A stretch of DNA of 64,000 nt, from NCBI GenBank assembly GCA_020627685.1, contig JAHDGK010000003.1, forward strand, positions 129,463-193,462. The letters run 5' to 3'. The notes beneath the pieces were generated by a model. That model was not told the DNA's origin. It was given only the letters and a program-made list of their open reading frames with translations, and ran no database searches. The stretch comes from Granulosicoccus sp. Its GTDB lineage: Bacteria; Pseudomonadota; Gammaproteobacteria; Granulosicoccales; Granulosicoccaceae. Of the stretch, positions 16,324 to 24,965 are shown in pieces. Position 1 is the stretch's first letter. Every line of letters begins with the position of its first letter. Made by a program: the position numbers and the translations under genes.

Positions 16324-18042
16324 GTGGAATTATCAGGTGGAGAAGTTTTAATCCAGGCCCTCAAAGAGGAAGGCGTGGAATTTATTTTTGGTTACCCCGG
16401 TGGGGCAGTGCTGCATATTTACGATGCACTGTACGAACAAAACTCAGTCAAGCACATTTTGGTCAGGCACGAGCAAGGTGCGACACACGCCGCAGACGGC
16501 TATGCCCGTGCGACGGGTAAGCCCGGCGTGGTGCTGGTGACATCCGGCCCAGGCGCAACTAATGCCGTGACTGGCATCGCGACAGCATTCATGGATTCGA
16601 TTCCCATGGTTGTCATTTCCGGGCAGGTAACGAGTAAGTTCATTGGCAGTGATGCCTTTCAGGAGGTTGACTGCATCGGTATCACGCGCCCCTGCGTTAA
16701 GCACAACTTTCTAGTCGACTCCTTAGAAAACTTTGCTGAAACGATTAAAAAAGCATTTCACGTCGCTACGACTGGCCGGCCTGGACCTGTTGTTGTCGAT
16801 ATTCCGAAGGACTTCACCGCTCCTGGCGTGAAGGTCCCTTTTGAGTATCCAAAAACAGTCAACATGCGTTCTTACAGCCCGGCTGAGCAAGGCCATCCCG
16901 GCCAGATCAGAAAAGCGGTCGATCTCATTCTCTCAGCCAAGCGCCCTATGATTTACTCTGGCGGCGGTGTGGTGCTGGGTGATGCGGCGGCTCAACTGAC
17001 CGAATTCACTGAATTGCTTGGGTATCCGATTACTCAGACTCTCATGGGCTTGGGTGCTTTCCCGGCATCGAACAAACAGAATCTGGGCATGTTGGGTATG
17101 CACGGCACTTATGAGGCGAACATGGCTATGCACGATTGCGATGTGCTCATAGCAATCGGTGCTCGTTTTGATGATCGTGTGACCGGTGAAACGTCCAGCT
17201 TTTGCCCGGATGCGAAAATTGTCCACGTCGATGTCGATCCGGCATCAATATCCAAAACAGTCACTGTGGATGTGCCTATTGTCGGTAACGTCAGTTCGGT
17301 GCTAGAGGCGATGATTGCCCTTATAAAGGACACAAAAAAGCGGGCAGATCCTGCTGATCTTGCTGAGTGGTGGTCCATCATTAAAAACTGGAGCAGCTCA
17401 GATTGTCTGGCTTACGACAAGACCTCTAAGCTGATCAAACCACAGGCGGTTGTTGAGTCACTGTGGCGTGCGACCAAGGGCGATGCTTACGTCACGTCTG
17501 ACGTAGGTCAGCATCAGATGTTTGCCGCCCAGTTTTATGGTTTTGATAAGCCGCGTCGCTGGATCAACTCTGGTGGTCTGGGCACGATGGGTTTTGGACT
17601 GCCTGCGGCTATTGGTGTTCAGTTGGCGTTCCCGGATGAAACCGTTGCCTGCATTACCGGTGAGGCCAGTATTCAAATGTGTATCCAGGAACTGTCTACG
17701 TGCTTGCAGTACGGCACTCCCATTAAAGTCATTAACCTGAATAACCGGTATATGGGAATGGTTCGCCAGTGGCAGGAATTCAGCTACGAGAAGCGCTACT
17801 CACACTCCTATATGGATGCGTTGCCAGATTTTGTGAAGCTTACGGAAAGTTATGGTCATGTCGGTATGCGTATCGAGAATCCTGAAGATGTCGACGCCGC
17901 GATGGAAGAAGCTTTCGCTATGAAAGACCGTCTGGTCTTCATGGATTTTCAAACTGACCAAGGTGAGAATGTGTATCCGATGATTGAAGCGGGTAAGGGG
18001 CATCACGAAATGCGTCTGAACCCGGCACGGGAGTTGGCATGA
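16324..18042 (+). CDS. ilvI: Acetolactate synthase large subunit
   Basis: This 572-residue thiamine-diphosphate enzyme condenses pyruvate with pyruvate or 2-oxobutyrate, the first common step of valine, leucine and isoleucine synthesis. The three ALS domains are present. The catalytic Glu lies in RHEQGATHAADGYAR. The C-terminal ThDP/Mg motif reads TGEASIQM ... NLNN, where many homologs have GDG, a conservative Asp-to-Glu change in a metal ligand. The start is GTG with AGGA upstream. The gene overlaps ilvH by four bases (ATGA), so the subunits are translationally coupled. ilvC is not adjacent; pssA follows instead. Confidence 0.95.
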   Translation: MELSGGEVLIQALKEEGVEFIFGYPGGAVLHIYDALYEQNSVKHILVRHEQGATHAADGYARATGKPGVVLVTSGPGATNAVTGIATAFMDSIPMVVISGQVTSKFIGSDAFQEVDCIGITRPCVKHNFLVDSLENFAETIKKAFHVATTGRPGPVVVDIPKDFTAPGVKVPFEYPKTVNMRSYSPAEQGHPGQIRKAVDLILSAKRPMIYSGGGVVLGDAAAQLTEFTELLGYPITQTLMGLGAFPASNKQNLGMLGMHGTYEANMAMHDCDVLIAIGARFDDRVTGETSSFCPDAKIVHVDVDPASISKTVTVDVPIVGNVSSVLEAMIALIKDTKKRADPADLAEWWSIIKNWSSSDCLAYDKTSKLIKPQAVVESLWRATKGDAYVTSDVGQHQMFAAQFYGFDKPRRWINSGGLGTMGFGLPAAIGVQLAFPDETVACITGEASIQMCIQELSTCLQYGTPIKVINLNNRYMGMVRQWQEFSYEKRYSHSYMDALPDFVKLTESYGHVGMRIENPEDVDAAMEEAFAMKDRLVFMDFQTDQGENVYPMIEAGKGHHEMRLNPARELA

Positions 18043-18536
18043 AGCGCAGGCACGTAATTGCAGTTTTGATGGAAAATGAATCGGGTGCGCTGTCTCGTGT
18101 TGCCGGTTTATTTAGTGCGCGCGGTTATAACATCGAGTCTTTAACAGTCGCGGCCACTCACGATCCGACGCTTTCACGCATGACGATCGTCACGATTGGT
18201 ACTGAGCGTGTTGTCGAGCAAATCATCAAGCAACTAAACAAGCTGGTCGATGTAGTTCGGTTAACTGACTTAACGGAAGTTCAGTTCATCGAACGCGAGA
18301 TTATGCTGGTTAAGGTTCGCGCGGTAGAGCAGGGGCGTGAAGAGCTCAAACGCCTCAACGATATATTCCGTGGGCGAATTCTGGATGTCACCGACTCAAG
18401 CTACGTCATTGAGTTGACGGGTGATGACCACAAGCTTAATGCTTTCCTTGATTCTGTCGGGCGTGACAACATAATAGAAGTTGTCAGATCAGGTGCCACC
18501 GGTGTTGCCCGTGGCGATAAAAGCCTGAAACCCTAA
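18039..18536 (+). CDS. ilvH: Acetolactate synthase small (regulatory) subunit
   Basis: This 165-residue protein has an N-terminal ACT domain (RRHVIAVLMENESGALSRVAGLFSARGYNIESL type) and the C-terminal ALS small-subunit domain. It activates the large subunit and confers valine feedback inhibition. The start overlaps the ilvI stop as ATGA. Length matches E. coli IlvH (163). Confidence 0.96.
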   Translation: MKRRHVIAVLMENESGALSRVAGLFSARGYNIESLTVAATHDPTLSRMTIVTIGTERVVEQIIKQLNKLVDVVRLTDLTEVQFIEREIMLVKVRAVEQGREELKRLNDIFRGRILDVTDSSYVIELTGDDHKLNAFLDSVGRDNIIEVVRSGATGVARGDKSLKP

Positions 18537-18550
18537 CGTTTGTTGCATGG

Positions 18551-18578
18551 CGGGCATGCTCTATTTTGAGCATGCTCG
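18551..18578 (+). terminator. Hairpin between ilvH and pssA
   Basis: An 11-bp stem (CGGGCATGCTC against GAGCATGCTCG, with one G-T pair) has a 6-nt loop and starts 15 bases after the ilvH stop. No T-run follows, so it is at best a weak terminator, or it may stabilise the ilvIH transcript 3' end. Confidence 0.4.
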
Positions 18579-18635
18579 CGTAAGAAGGGTTTCTGGCGTT
18601 ACACTAGCCCCCTTAGCTACACGAGAAGATCAATA

Positions 18636-19406
18636 ATGGCTGATTCAACAGGCGAGATGAAACGGCCATCGCGTGGCATCTACCTGCTGCCAAATCTGTT
18701 TACAACCAGCGCATTGTTTGCAGGTTTCTACAGTATCATTCTGGCTTATAACGGCGACTATAGAAGCGCCGCTATCGCCATTCTAGTCGCCATGATTTTG
18801 GATGGCTTCGATGGTCGGGTTGCTCGCATGACCAACACGACAACCGCCTTCGGTGCGGAGTACGACAGCATGGCCGACATGATCTCTTTCGGCATGGCTC
18901 CCTCATTCCTCGTATACACATGGTCATTGTCCAGTCTGACGGAAGCCCATTACGGTCAGCTTGGTTGGGTCATCTGCTTTGTGTACACAGCCTGTTGTGG
19001 TTTGCGTCTGGCGCGATTTAATGTTGCCGTCGGTACAGCAGACAAACGTTTTTTCCAAGGCCTTGCGTGTCCCTCAGCAGCAGCCATTTTGGCAAGTTTT
19101 GTTTGGGTGATGTCCGATATGGGTAAAAGCGGTCCGGACCTGGTCGTTATAACCGGTGTTATGACGCTCTTCAGTGGCATTGCCATGGTGAGTACGCTGA
19201 CCTACTACAGCTTTAAGGATCTCGGGACTAACAAGAAAGTGCCTTTTGCGATGTTGCTGGGCTTGCTCTTGTTGTTTGTGGTTACAGCCGTCGACCCTCC
19301 AAAAATGATTCTGATCGCAGCTGTGCTTTATGGTTTATCTGGCCCAGGATACTTTCTGTTCCGCTGGTATCGAAAGCGTGGCCGCAACACACGTGGTGTG
19401 AAGTAA
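18636..19406 (+). CDS. pssA: CDP-diacylglycerol--serine O-phosphatidyltransferase
   Basis: This 256-residue membrane enzyme makes phosphatidylserine from CDP-diacylglycerol and L-serine, the precursor of phosphatidylethanolamine. The CDP-alcohol phosphotransferase signature is visible around residues 54-82: DGFDGRVAR, then G, D and D at the required spacing in FGAEYDSMAD. Several transmembrane segments follow. This is the membrane (type II) PssA family, which in many proteobacteria sits next to ilv genes, as here. It starts 100 bp after ilvH. Confidence 0.93.
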   Translation: MADSTGEMKRPSRGIYLLPNLFTTSALFAGFYSIILAYNGDYRSAAIAILVAMILDGFDGRVARMTNTTTAFGAEYDSMADMISFGMAPSFLVYTWSLSSLTEAHYGQLGWVICFVYTACCGLRLARFNVAVGTADKRFFQGLACPSAAAILASFVWVMSDMGKSGPDLVVITGVMTLFSGIAMVSTLTYYSFKDLGTNKKVPFAMLLGLLLLFVVTAVDPPKMILIAAVLYGLSGPGYFLFRWYRKRGRNTRGVK

Positions 19407-19409
19407 GCG

Positions 19410-20084
19410 GTGAGTTTTTCTGCTCGGCAGCAACACTGTTTAGAGGCAATGGGTATCGTCCCATGGGTGTCTAAATCTGCGGACTTATCAGAGGTTCAAG
19501 CGGTTGTCGACGTGGCACCGGTTGATGTTGTGGACAGTGTCGCTGCTGATCAGGCTTTGGTTACGCCCATGCCATATTCACTGGAAGAGCTGAAAGTCTG
19601 GCTGCCAGCGCAACCGGTTCGGTCGATGCTCGGCAGGACAGGCCCCCAGTTTTTTAGCGGTACGGAAGATGCGCCGCTACTCGTCGTGGTTGAAGGTGTG
19701 GATAACGATGCTGACACCGAGCCGATGAGAAGTCCGTTCAATGCAGAGTCGGCGCAACTGTTCGAGCTGATGATGCGCGCTATTGTTATGCCGTTAGCCA
19801 AACGCAAACACTGTGTTTTGCACTCAGAGGCCTCCTATAACCAACCGTCTGTTGGAATTGCTGAATCTGTTTCGCATCAGCTGCATGTACAAACCCGGGC
19901 AGTGCTGTTGCTGGCGAAATGCTGGGACAGTGCGGAAACAGTGCCTGCTGAGCATCATCATATCCGGCTCGATCAATCGTCCTTACCGCTGTGGCGAATT
20001 CCTCATCCTGATCTGCTCATACAACGCAACGAATTAAAACGCCAGGCGTGGTTGTCCTTGCAGGCGTTGCAATCAGCGTTGTAG
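19410..20084 (+). CDS. Putative DNA polymerase III psi subunit (HolD-like)
   Basis: This 224-residue protein has an N-terminus (ARQQHCLEAMGIVPWVSK) resembling the chi/SSB-contacting start of the clamp-loader psi subunit, with LxxMGIxxW spacing as in HolD. The C-terminal part ends with HPDLLIQRNELKRQAW, reminiscent of the end of family-4-type uracil-DNA glycosylases, but I see no catalytic motif. The gene lies directly before rimI, the classic holD-rimI arrangement, and pseudomonads have a similarly enlarged psi in that place. The GTG start is three bases after pssA. Assignment rests on context and short motifs. Confidence 0.55.
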   Translation: MSFSARQQHCLEAMGIVPWVSKSADLSEVQAVVDVAPVDVVDSVAADQALVTPMPYSLEELKVWLPAQPVRSMLGRTGPQFFSGTEDAPLLVVVEGVDNDADTEPMRSPFNAESAQLFELMMRAIVMPLAKRKHCVLHSEASYNQPSVGIAESVSHQLHVQTRAVLLLAKCWDSAETVPAEHHHIRLDQSSLPLWRIPHPDLLIQRNELKRQAWLSLQALQSAL

Positions 20085-20096
20085 CTGTTCGGTATT

Positions 20097-20582
20097 ATGA
20101 GTAGCCAGCCGCAATTGTCTTTTGCTCCGATGTACGTTCGCCATGTGCCGCTGATTGGCACGATGGAACGACGTAATTACGAGTTTCCCTGGAGCGATGG
20201 CATTTTTAGGGATTGTGTTAAGGCCGGGTATATTGCGCGCCTTGTTATGCTAGATGATGAAATCATCGGTTACGGAGTGATGCAAATCGGCGCCGATGAA
20301 GCTCATATTCTCAATTTGTGTATTGACCGGCCGTGGCAGCGACAGGGCTTTGCGCGAGTTCTACTTGATCAGCTTGTTCAGGAAGCCAGTAATCGACGTG
20401 CTCATATCGTTTTTTTGGAAGTGAGGCCGTCGAATCCACGGGCTGTTAACCTCTACCAACAATTCGGTTTTAATGAAATCGGACTGAGAAAAGGGTATTA
20501 CGATTCAGCCAATGGTCGCGAGGATGCGTTGGTTATGGCTAAGAACCTGGTCAGTGAAACGGACGATTTCGTCAGGCATTAG
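20097..20582 (+). CDS. rimI: Ribosomal-protein-S18-alanine N-acetyltransferase
   Basis: This 161-residue GNAT acetyltransferase has the acetyl-CoA loop RQGFAR after LNLCIDRPWQ and the RimI-type ending FLEVRPSNPRAVNLYQQFGF ... GLRKGYY. It acetylates the N-terminal alanine of ribosomal protein S18. Its position after the HolD-like gene supports the assignment. Confidence 0.93.
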   Translation: MSSQPQLSFAPMYVRHVPLIGTMERRNYEFPWSDGIFRDCVKAGYIARLVMLDDEIIGYGVMQIGADEAHILNLCIDRPWQRQGFARVLLDQLVQEASNRRAHIVFLEVRPSNPRAVNLYQQFGFNEIGLRKGYYDSANGREDALVMAKNLVSETDDFVRH

Positions 20583-20648
20583 AGCCTTCTCAGAAGGTAT
20601 ACTGGGGTTAACAGCGTTAGCTGAAGAAACTCCAAGGCAGTAAGGTCA

Positions 20649-22244
20649 ATGGCTGACGCCAATCTCGTCGAAAATATCAACAAAAGGCGCACCTTTGCGA
20701 TTATCTCGCATCCGGATGCGGGCAAAACTACGCTCACTGAAAAGCTGTTGTTATTTGGTGGCGCTATACAGCTTGCCGGTACGGTCAAAGGGCGAAAGGC
20801 CGCTCGTCATGCCACCTCAGACTGGATGGCGATGGAGCAAGAGCGTGGTATCTCCGTAACCTCATCGGTCATGCAGTTTCCATACGGCGATCACATTGTT
20901 AATTTGCTGGATACCCCCGGTCACGAGGACTTCTCTGAAGATACCTACCGCACGCTGACCGCTGTCGATTCTGCGCTCATGGTTATCGATGTGGCAAAAG
21001 GTGTGGAAGGTCGTACCGAAAAGCTCATGGATGTTTGTCGACTGCGCACAACGCCTGTCATGACGTTCATTAACAAGATGGACCGCGAAGGCCGTGACCC
21101 TATTGAGCTTATGGACGAAGTGGAGCGGATGCTCAATATTCGTTGTGCGCCTATTACCTGGCCTATCGGAATGGGCAAACGCTTTAAAGGTGTTTATCAC
21201 CTACATACAGGCAAGGTGCACTTTTACTCGCCGACCCATGGCGGCAAGGTACAGGAAGGCGAAGTTGTTGAAGGTATCGACAATCCGAAACTCGATGAGA
21301 TTCTAGGCGATATGGCTGATGAGCTTCGAGAGGAGCTAGAGCTCGTACAGGGTGCCTGTCATGAGTTCGATCAAGATGCTTATCTTGCAGGTGAGCTTAC
21401 ACCTGTGTACTTCGGTTCTGCTATTAACAACTTTGGTGTTGCAGAGCTACTCGACGACTTTGTCCGTTTCGCACCTGCGCCACAGCCTCGTTCGACAGTT
21501 ACGCGCGAAGTACAAGCGATTGAAGAGAAATTCACAGGCTTTGCTTTTAAAATTCAGGCCAATATGGATCCTCAGCATCGTGACCGGGTTGCTTTCGTTC
21601 GTATCTGTTCCGGTAGCTTTACTAAAGGTATGAAAGCAAGGCATGTGCGCTTGGGTAAAGATGTCCGTTTAAACGATGCCCTTACGTTCATGGCATCCGA
21701 CCGAGGTCATGTTGAGGAGGCGTTCAGCGGTGACATCATCGGTTTACATAACCACGGCACTATTCGAATTGGTGACACCTTTACGGTGGGTGAAGAACTC
21801 GCCTTCACCGGAATTCCAAACTTTGCCCCTGAGCTTTTTCGTCGAGCTGTACTCAAAGATCCGCTTAAGATGAAAGCGTTGCAAAAGGGATTAAGCCAAC
21901 TGTGCGAGGAGGGTGCGACTCAGCTCTTTAAGCCGCTTGTCAGTAACGATTTAATCCTGGGTGCAGTCGGTGTTCTACAGTTTGAAGTCGTCGCTCAGCG
22001 TCTTCGTGATGAGTACAAAGTCGAGTGTCAGTTCGAAACCATTGGGGTTCAACAAGCTCGATGGATCCGTTGTGCTGATGAAAAAATGCTTAGCGACTTT
22101 ACGCGAAAGCTGGACATGAATTTATCCCACGATCACGCGGGTGAATTAGTCTACTTAGCGCCTACCAGAGTCAACCTGCAGATGTCACAGGAGCGTTGGC
22201 CGGATGTTGAGTTTCTAGCAACCCGTGAACAGGTTTTCAATTAA
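20649..22244 (+). CDS. prfC: Peptide chain release factor 3
   Basis: This 531-residue translational GTPase recycles RF1/RF2 after termination. The G1 motif HPDAGKTT, G3 DTPGHEDF and G4 NKMD are all present. The RF3-specific stretch [19 protein letters not shown] is followed by domain II and the C-terminal RF3 domain ([17 protein letters not shown]). Length matches E. coli RF3 (529). The next gene starts within its last 20 bases. Confidence 0.97.
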   Translation: MADANLVENINKRRTFAIISHPDAGKTTLTEKLLLFGGAIQLAGTVKGRKAARHATSDWMAMEQERGISVTSSVMQFPYGDHIVNLLDTPGHEDFSEDTYRTLTAVDSALMVIDVAKGVEGRTEKLMDVCRLRTTPVMTFINKMDREGRDPIELMDEVERMLNIRCAPITWPIGMGKRFKGVYHLHTGKVHFYSPTHGGKVQEGEVVEGIDNPKLDEILGDMADELREELELVQGACHEFDQDAYLAGELTPVYFGSAINNFGVAELLDDFVRFAPAPQPRSTVTREVQAIEEKFTGFAFKIQANMDPQHRDRVAFVRICSGSFTKGMKARHVRLGKDVRLNDALTFMASDRGHVEEAFSGDIIGLHNHGTIRIGDTFTVGEELAFTGIPNFAPELFRRAVLKDPLKMKALQKGLSQLCEEGATQLFKPLVSNDLILGAVGVLQFEVVAQRLRDEYKVECQFETIGVQQARWIRCADEKMLSDFTRKLDMNLSHDHAGELVYLAPTRVNLQMSQERWPDVEFLATREQVFN

Positions 22245-22899
22245 ACCCTTGTCGCCGTTAACCGTCAGAACCGCGTGTTTTGTCGCGCTTCTGGCGCTTT
22301 CAGGTTTGCCGGGCTTGGCTGTTGCGGAATATCTTGGGCTGCTAAACGGTCGTTCTGCCGACCCTGCCACCTACGGACCCATGTCCGTTGAGGCAGGTGT
22401 TATCTCAGGGAGTCTGGGTACGGTGGACTATCAGCATTTTGGTGTCCGCGTGAATTCACGGGTGTCCGATAAAGTGGTGGTTTTTGGCGATTTAGGCAAC
22501 AGTCAGTTTGGCGCATCCGATGGCACCCCGTTCGGGTTAGGTGTCTTTGTCCATTTACCGAATCAAAAAATTAATGAACGGCTGGATATGGCGCTGAAGG
22601 CGAGTTACCACGCTGGCGGTTATACAGTCAGCGGACGAAGCCTGAATATAACCGCAACCTCATTCGAACTCTTGGTCAGTGGTTTGGCCGAAGAGGGTGT
22701 GGGTGGCTATGCAAGCATCGGTGTCCATCGCTTAAATATTGAATTTGGCGGTGCTGACGGTACAACCGAGTATGGTTTCGGTGCAGGCTTGTCGGTACCC
22801 ATAGGCCCCGGTGAGGCGTATGCTGGTTTTGATTTTATCGATGAGGTGACTCTTGGTGTCGGGTTCAGATATTTCCTGAAGCCAGTAGAGCAACCCTAG
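22225..22899 (+). CDS. Putative outer-membrane beta-barrel protein, family unknown
   Basis: This 224-residue protein has a signal peptide ending near LAVAEY (about residue 35). The rest is a run of alternating hydrophobic/polar strands rich in Gly, Ser and Thr, ending in the aromatic C-terminal strand GVGFRYFL typical of BAM substrates. I recognise no specific family. The GTG start lies 20 bp inside prfC; a shorter start is possible because the N-terminal residues before the hydrophobic core are not constrained. Confidence 0.6.
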   Translation: MNRFSIKPLSPLTVRTACFVALLALSGLPGLAVAEYLGLLNGRSADPATYGPMSVEAGVISGSLGTVDYQHFGVRVNSRVSDKVVVFGDLGNSQFGASDGTPFGLGVFVHLPNQKINERLDMALKASYHAGGYTVSGRSLNITATSFELLVSGLAEEGVGGYASIGVHRLNIEFGGADGTTEYGFGAGLSVPIGPGEAYAGFDFIDEVTLGVGFRYFLKPVEQP

Positions 22900-22918
22900 T
22901 ATCCAAAAGGAGTGCGGC

Positions 22919-23965
22919 ATGAGTATCAAGACAGATGTTGTCATTGTAGGAGCTGGCCCGGTAGGACTTTTCCAGGTATTTGAACTTGGATTACAAGGGC
23001 TCAACGCCTGTGTCGTTGATGCTTTACCGCAAGCCGGTGGTCAGTGCACCGAGCTTTACCCGGATAAACCCATTTTCGATATTCCGGCAGTACCGGAATG
23101 CACCGGGCAACAGCTGGTCGATAACTTGATGCAACAGATTGCGCCGTTTAATCCTGGCATGTATCTAGACCAGTCTGTCGATACGCTGGAAAAACGAGGT
23201 GATGAAGATTTTTATCTCAAGACATCGGCAGGGACAGAATTCGAATGCAGGGCTGTTGTCATTGCGGCGGGCGCAGGTTCGTTTACTCCGGTCAGAGTGC
23301 GCATACCCGATATCGAGAAGTTTGAAAATACTCAACTGTTTTATAGAGTACGAGACCCATCCGCTCATGCCGGTAAAGATATTATCGTACTCGGTGGTGG
23401 TGACTCTGCTTTAGATTGGGCCTTAGAAATAGCGCCTATTGCAAAGAGTTTGACGCTTGTTAACCGGACTGAGCGCTTTAGAGCTGCACAGTCATCCGTT
23501 GATAAACTCAACGCGATGGCTGATGAGGGAAAAGCTAAAGTACTGATGGGTACATTAAACGCATTTGAAGAGACTAATGGAAAGCTTACAGCGGTGACCT
23601 TTACAATGCGTGACGAAGAGAAATCTCAGTTAACGCTTCCGGTTGATGATCTGCTCGTGTTCTTTGGTTTGTCACCCAAGCTGGGTCCAGTAGAACAGTG
23701 GGGATTTGAATTCGAACGTAAGATGATCACCATCGATGTTTCTACCTTTGAAACCTCTGTTCCTGGAATTTATGCCATAGGAGACATCAATACCTATAAG
23801 GGTAAAAAGAAGCTTATTTTGAGTGGTTTTCACGAAGCGGCATTAGCGGCATACGCCATCAAGCAACAATTCGAGCCGGACTTAAAACTGAACGTTCAGT
23901 ACACTACAACCAGCCCCTTAATGCACGAGCGTTTAGGCGTTGAAACTGATAACACCAGTGCATAG
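22919..23965 (+). CDS. Ferredoxin/flavodoxin--NADP+ reductase, type 2 (thioredoxin reductase-like)
   Basis: This 348-residue flavoprotein has the FAD motif GAGPVGLF near the N-terminus, ATG-type AAGAGSFTP, and the NADPH motif GGGDSALDWA near residue 158. The closing GIYAIGDINTY is an FAD contact. It resembles thioredoxin reductase but lacks the CxxC disulfide, the hallmark of the YumC-type ferredoxin-NADP reductases. AAGGAG lies six bases before the ATG. cysB follows nine bases downstream, so it may supply electrons in sulfur assimilation; that link is inference. Confidence 0.88.
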   Translation: MSIKTDVVIVGAGPVGLFQVFELGLQGLNACVVDALPQAGGQCTELYPDKPIFDIPAVPECTGQQLVDNLMQQIAPFNPGMYLDQSVDTLEKRGDEDFYLKTSAGTEFECRAVVIAAGAGSFTPVRVRIPDIEKFENTQLFYRVRDPSAHAGKDIIVLGGGDSALDWALEIAPIAKSLTLVNRTERFRAAQSSVDKLNAMADEGKAKVLMGTLNAFEETNGKLTAVTFTMRDEEKSQLTLPVDDLLVFFGLSPKLGPVEQWGFEFERKMITIDVSTFETSVPGIYAIGDINTYKGKKKLILSGFHEAALAAYAIKQQFEPDLKLNVQYTTTSPLMHERLGVETDNTSA

Positions 23966-23974
23966 CTCAGTCTT

Positions 23975-24958
23975 GTGAAACTTCAGCAATTGCGTTGCAT
24001 TGTTGCGATGGTTCGCAACAATCTTAATGTATCTGAGACAGCGCTTGCGCTGTATACGTCACAGCCGGGTGTCAGTAAACAAATTAAACAACTGGAAGAC
24101 GAGCTTGGCGTGCAGTTGTTTGAGCGCAGTGGTCGACAGATAATCGCAGTGACCTCTGCGGGTAAAGATATTATTCCTGTTGCGGAAAAAATTCTGGCAA
24201 GTACTGAAGACATAAAAAATCTAGGCAGGCAGCATGCTGATCCCAATAGTGGTGAGCTGAAGCTTGCAACAACCCATACACAGGCACGCTACGTTTTACC
24301 GGCTATCATCGAAGCGTTTGGAGAAAAATACCCACGGGTAAAAATTCATTTGCATCAGGGTACTCCAGAGCAAATGGCAACGATGGTTGATAGTGGTGAA
24401 GTAGACTTCGTGATAGCCACCGAGGGCCTGCATCACTATGACAACCTAGTGATGTTACCTTGCTCGCATTGGAATCGTGGTGTCGTTGTAAAGCCCGATC
24501 ATGCTTTGTTTAAAGTCGCCCAACTTGGCAGCCTCACACTTGAAGCTCTTGCCAGTTTTCCACTCATCACGTACGTCTTTGGATTCAATGAACAATCGCA
24601 ATTAGATAAAGCGTTTAGAAGTCGAGGTTTAACACCGGATGTGGTGCTTTCCGCAGCGGATACAGATGTCATTAAAACGTATGTGCGATCCGGGCTGGGT
24701 GTTGGCATCATAGCTCAAATGGCCTACGAGCCAGCTCTGGATGGTGACTTAAAATTATTAGATGCTTCGCATCTGTTTGAATCGAGCACGACGCATATCG
24801 GTATGCGGCGGCAGCGACAGTTACGTCCATTTATGATGGATTTTATTCACAGCTTTGCACCGCACCTGAGTGCTGAGCTGGTAACGCAAGCGTTGGATAC
24901 TAACAATCAGCGAGAGAGAAACTTGCTCTTTAGCGATATAGAGTTACCAAAGCGCTGA
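23975..24958 (+). CDS. cysB: LysR-type transcriptional regulator CysB
   Basis: This 327-residue regulator has the CysB-type N-terminal winged helix (MKLQQLRCIVAMVRNNLNVS, then TSQPGVSKQIKQLEDELG). Its effector domain carries the TTHTQARYVLP segment of CysB/Cbl that binds sulfate or acetylserine. CysB activates cysteine and sulfur-assimilation genes under sulfur limitation. Length fits E. coli CysB (324). The start is GTG. It is convergent with the guanine deaminase gene. Confidence 0.9.
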   Translation: MKLQQLRCIVAMVRNNLNVSETALALYTSQPGVSKQIKQLEDELGVQLFERSGRQIIAVTSAGKDIIPVAEKILASTEDIKNLGRQHADPNSGELKLATTHTQARYVLPAIIEAFGEKYPRVKIHLHQGTPEQMATMVDSGEVDFVIATEGLHHYDNLVMLPCSHWNRGVVVKPDHALFKVAQLGSLTLEALASFPLITYVFGFNEQSQLDKAFRSRGLTPDVVLSAADTDVIKTYVRSGLGVGIIAQMAYEPALDGDLKLLDASHLFESSTTHIGMRRQRQLRPFMMDFIHSFAPHLSAELVTQALDTNNQRERNLLFSDIELPKR

Positions 24959-24965
24959 TAGCGTT

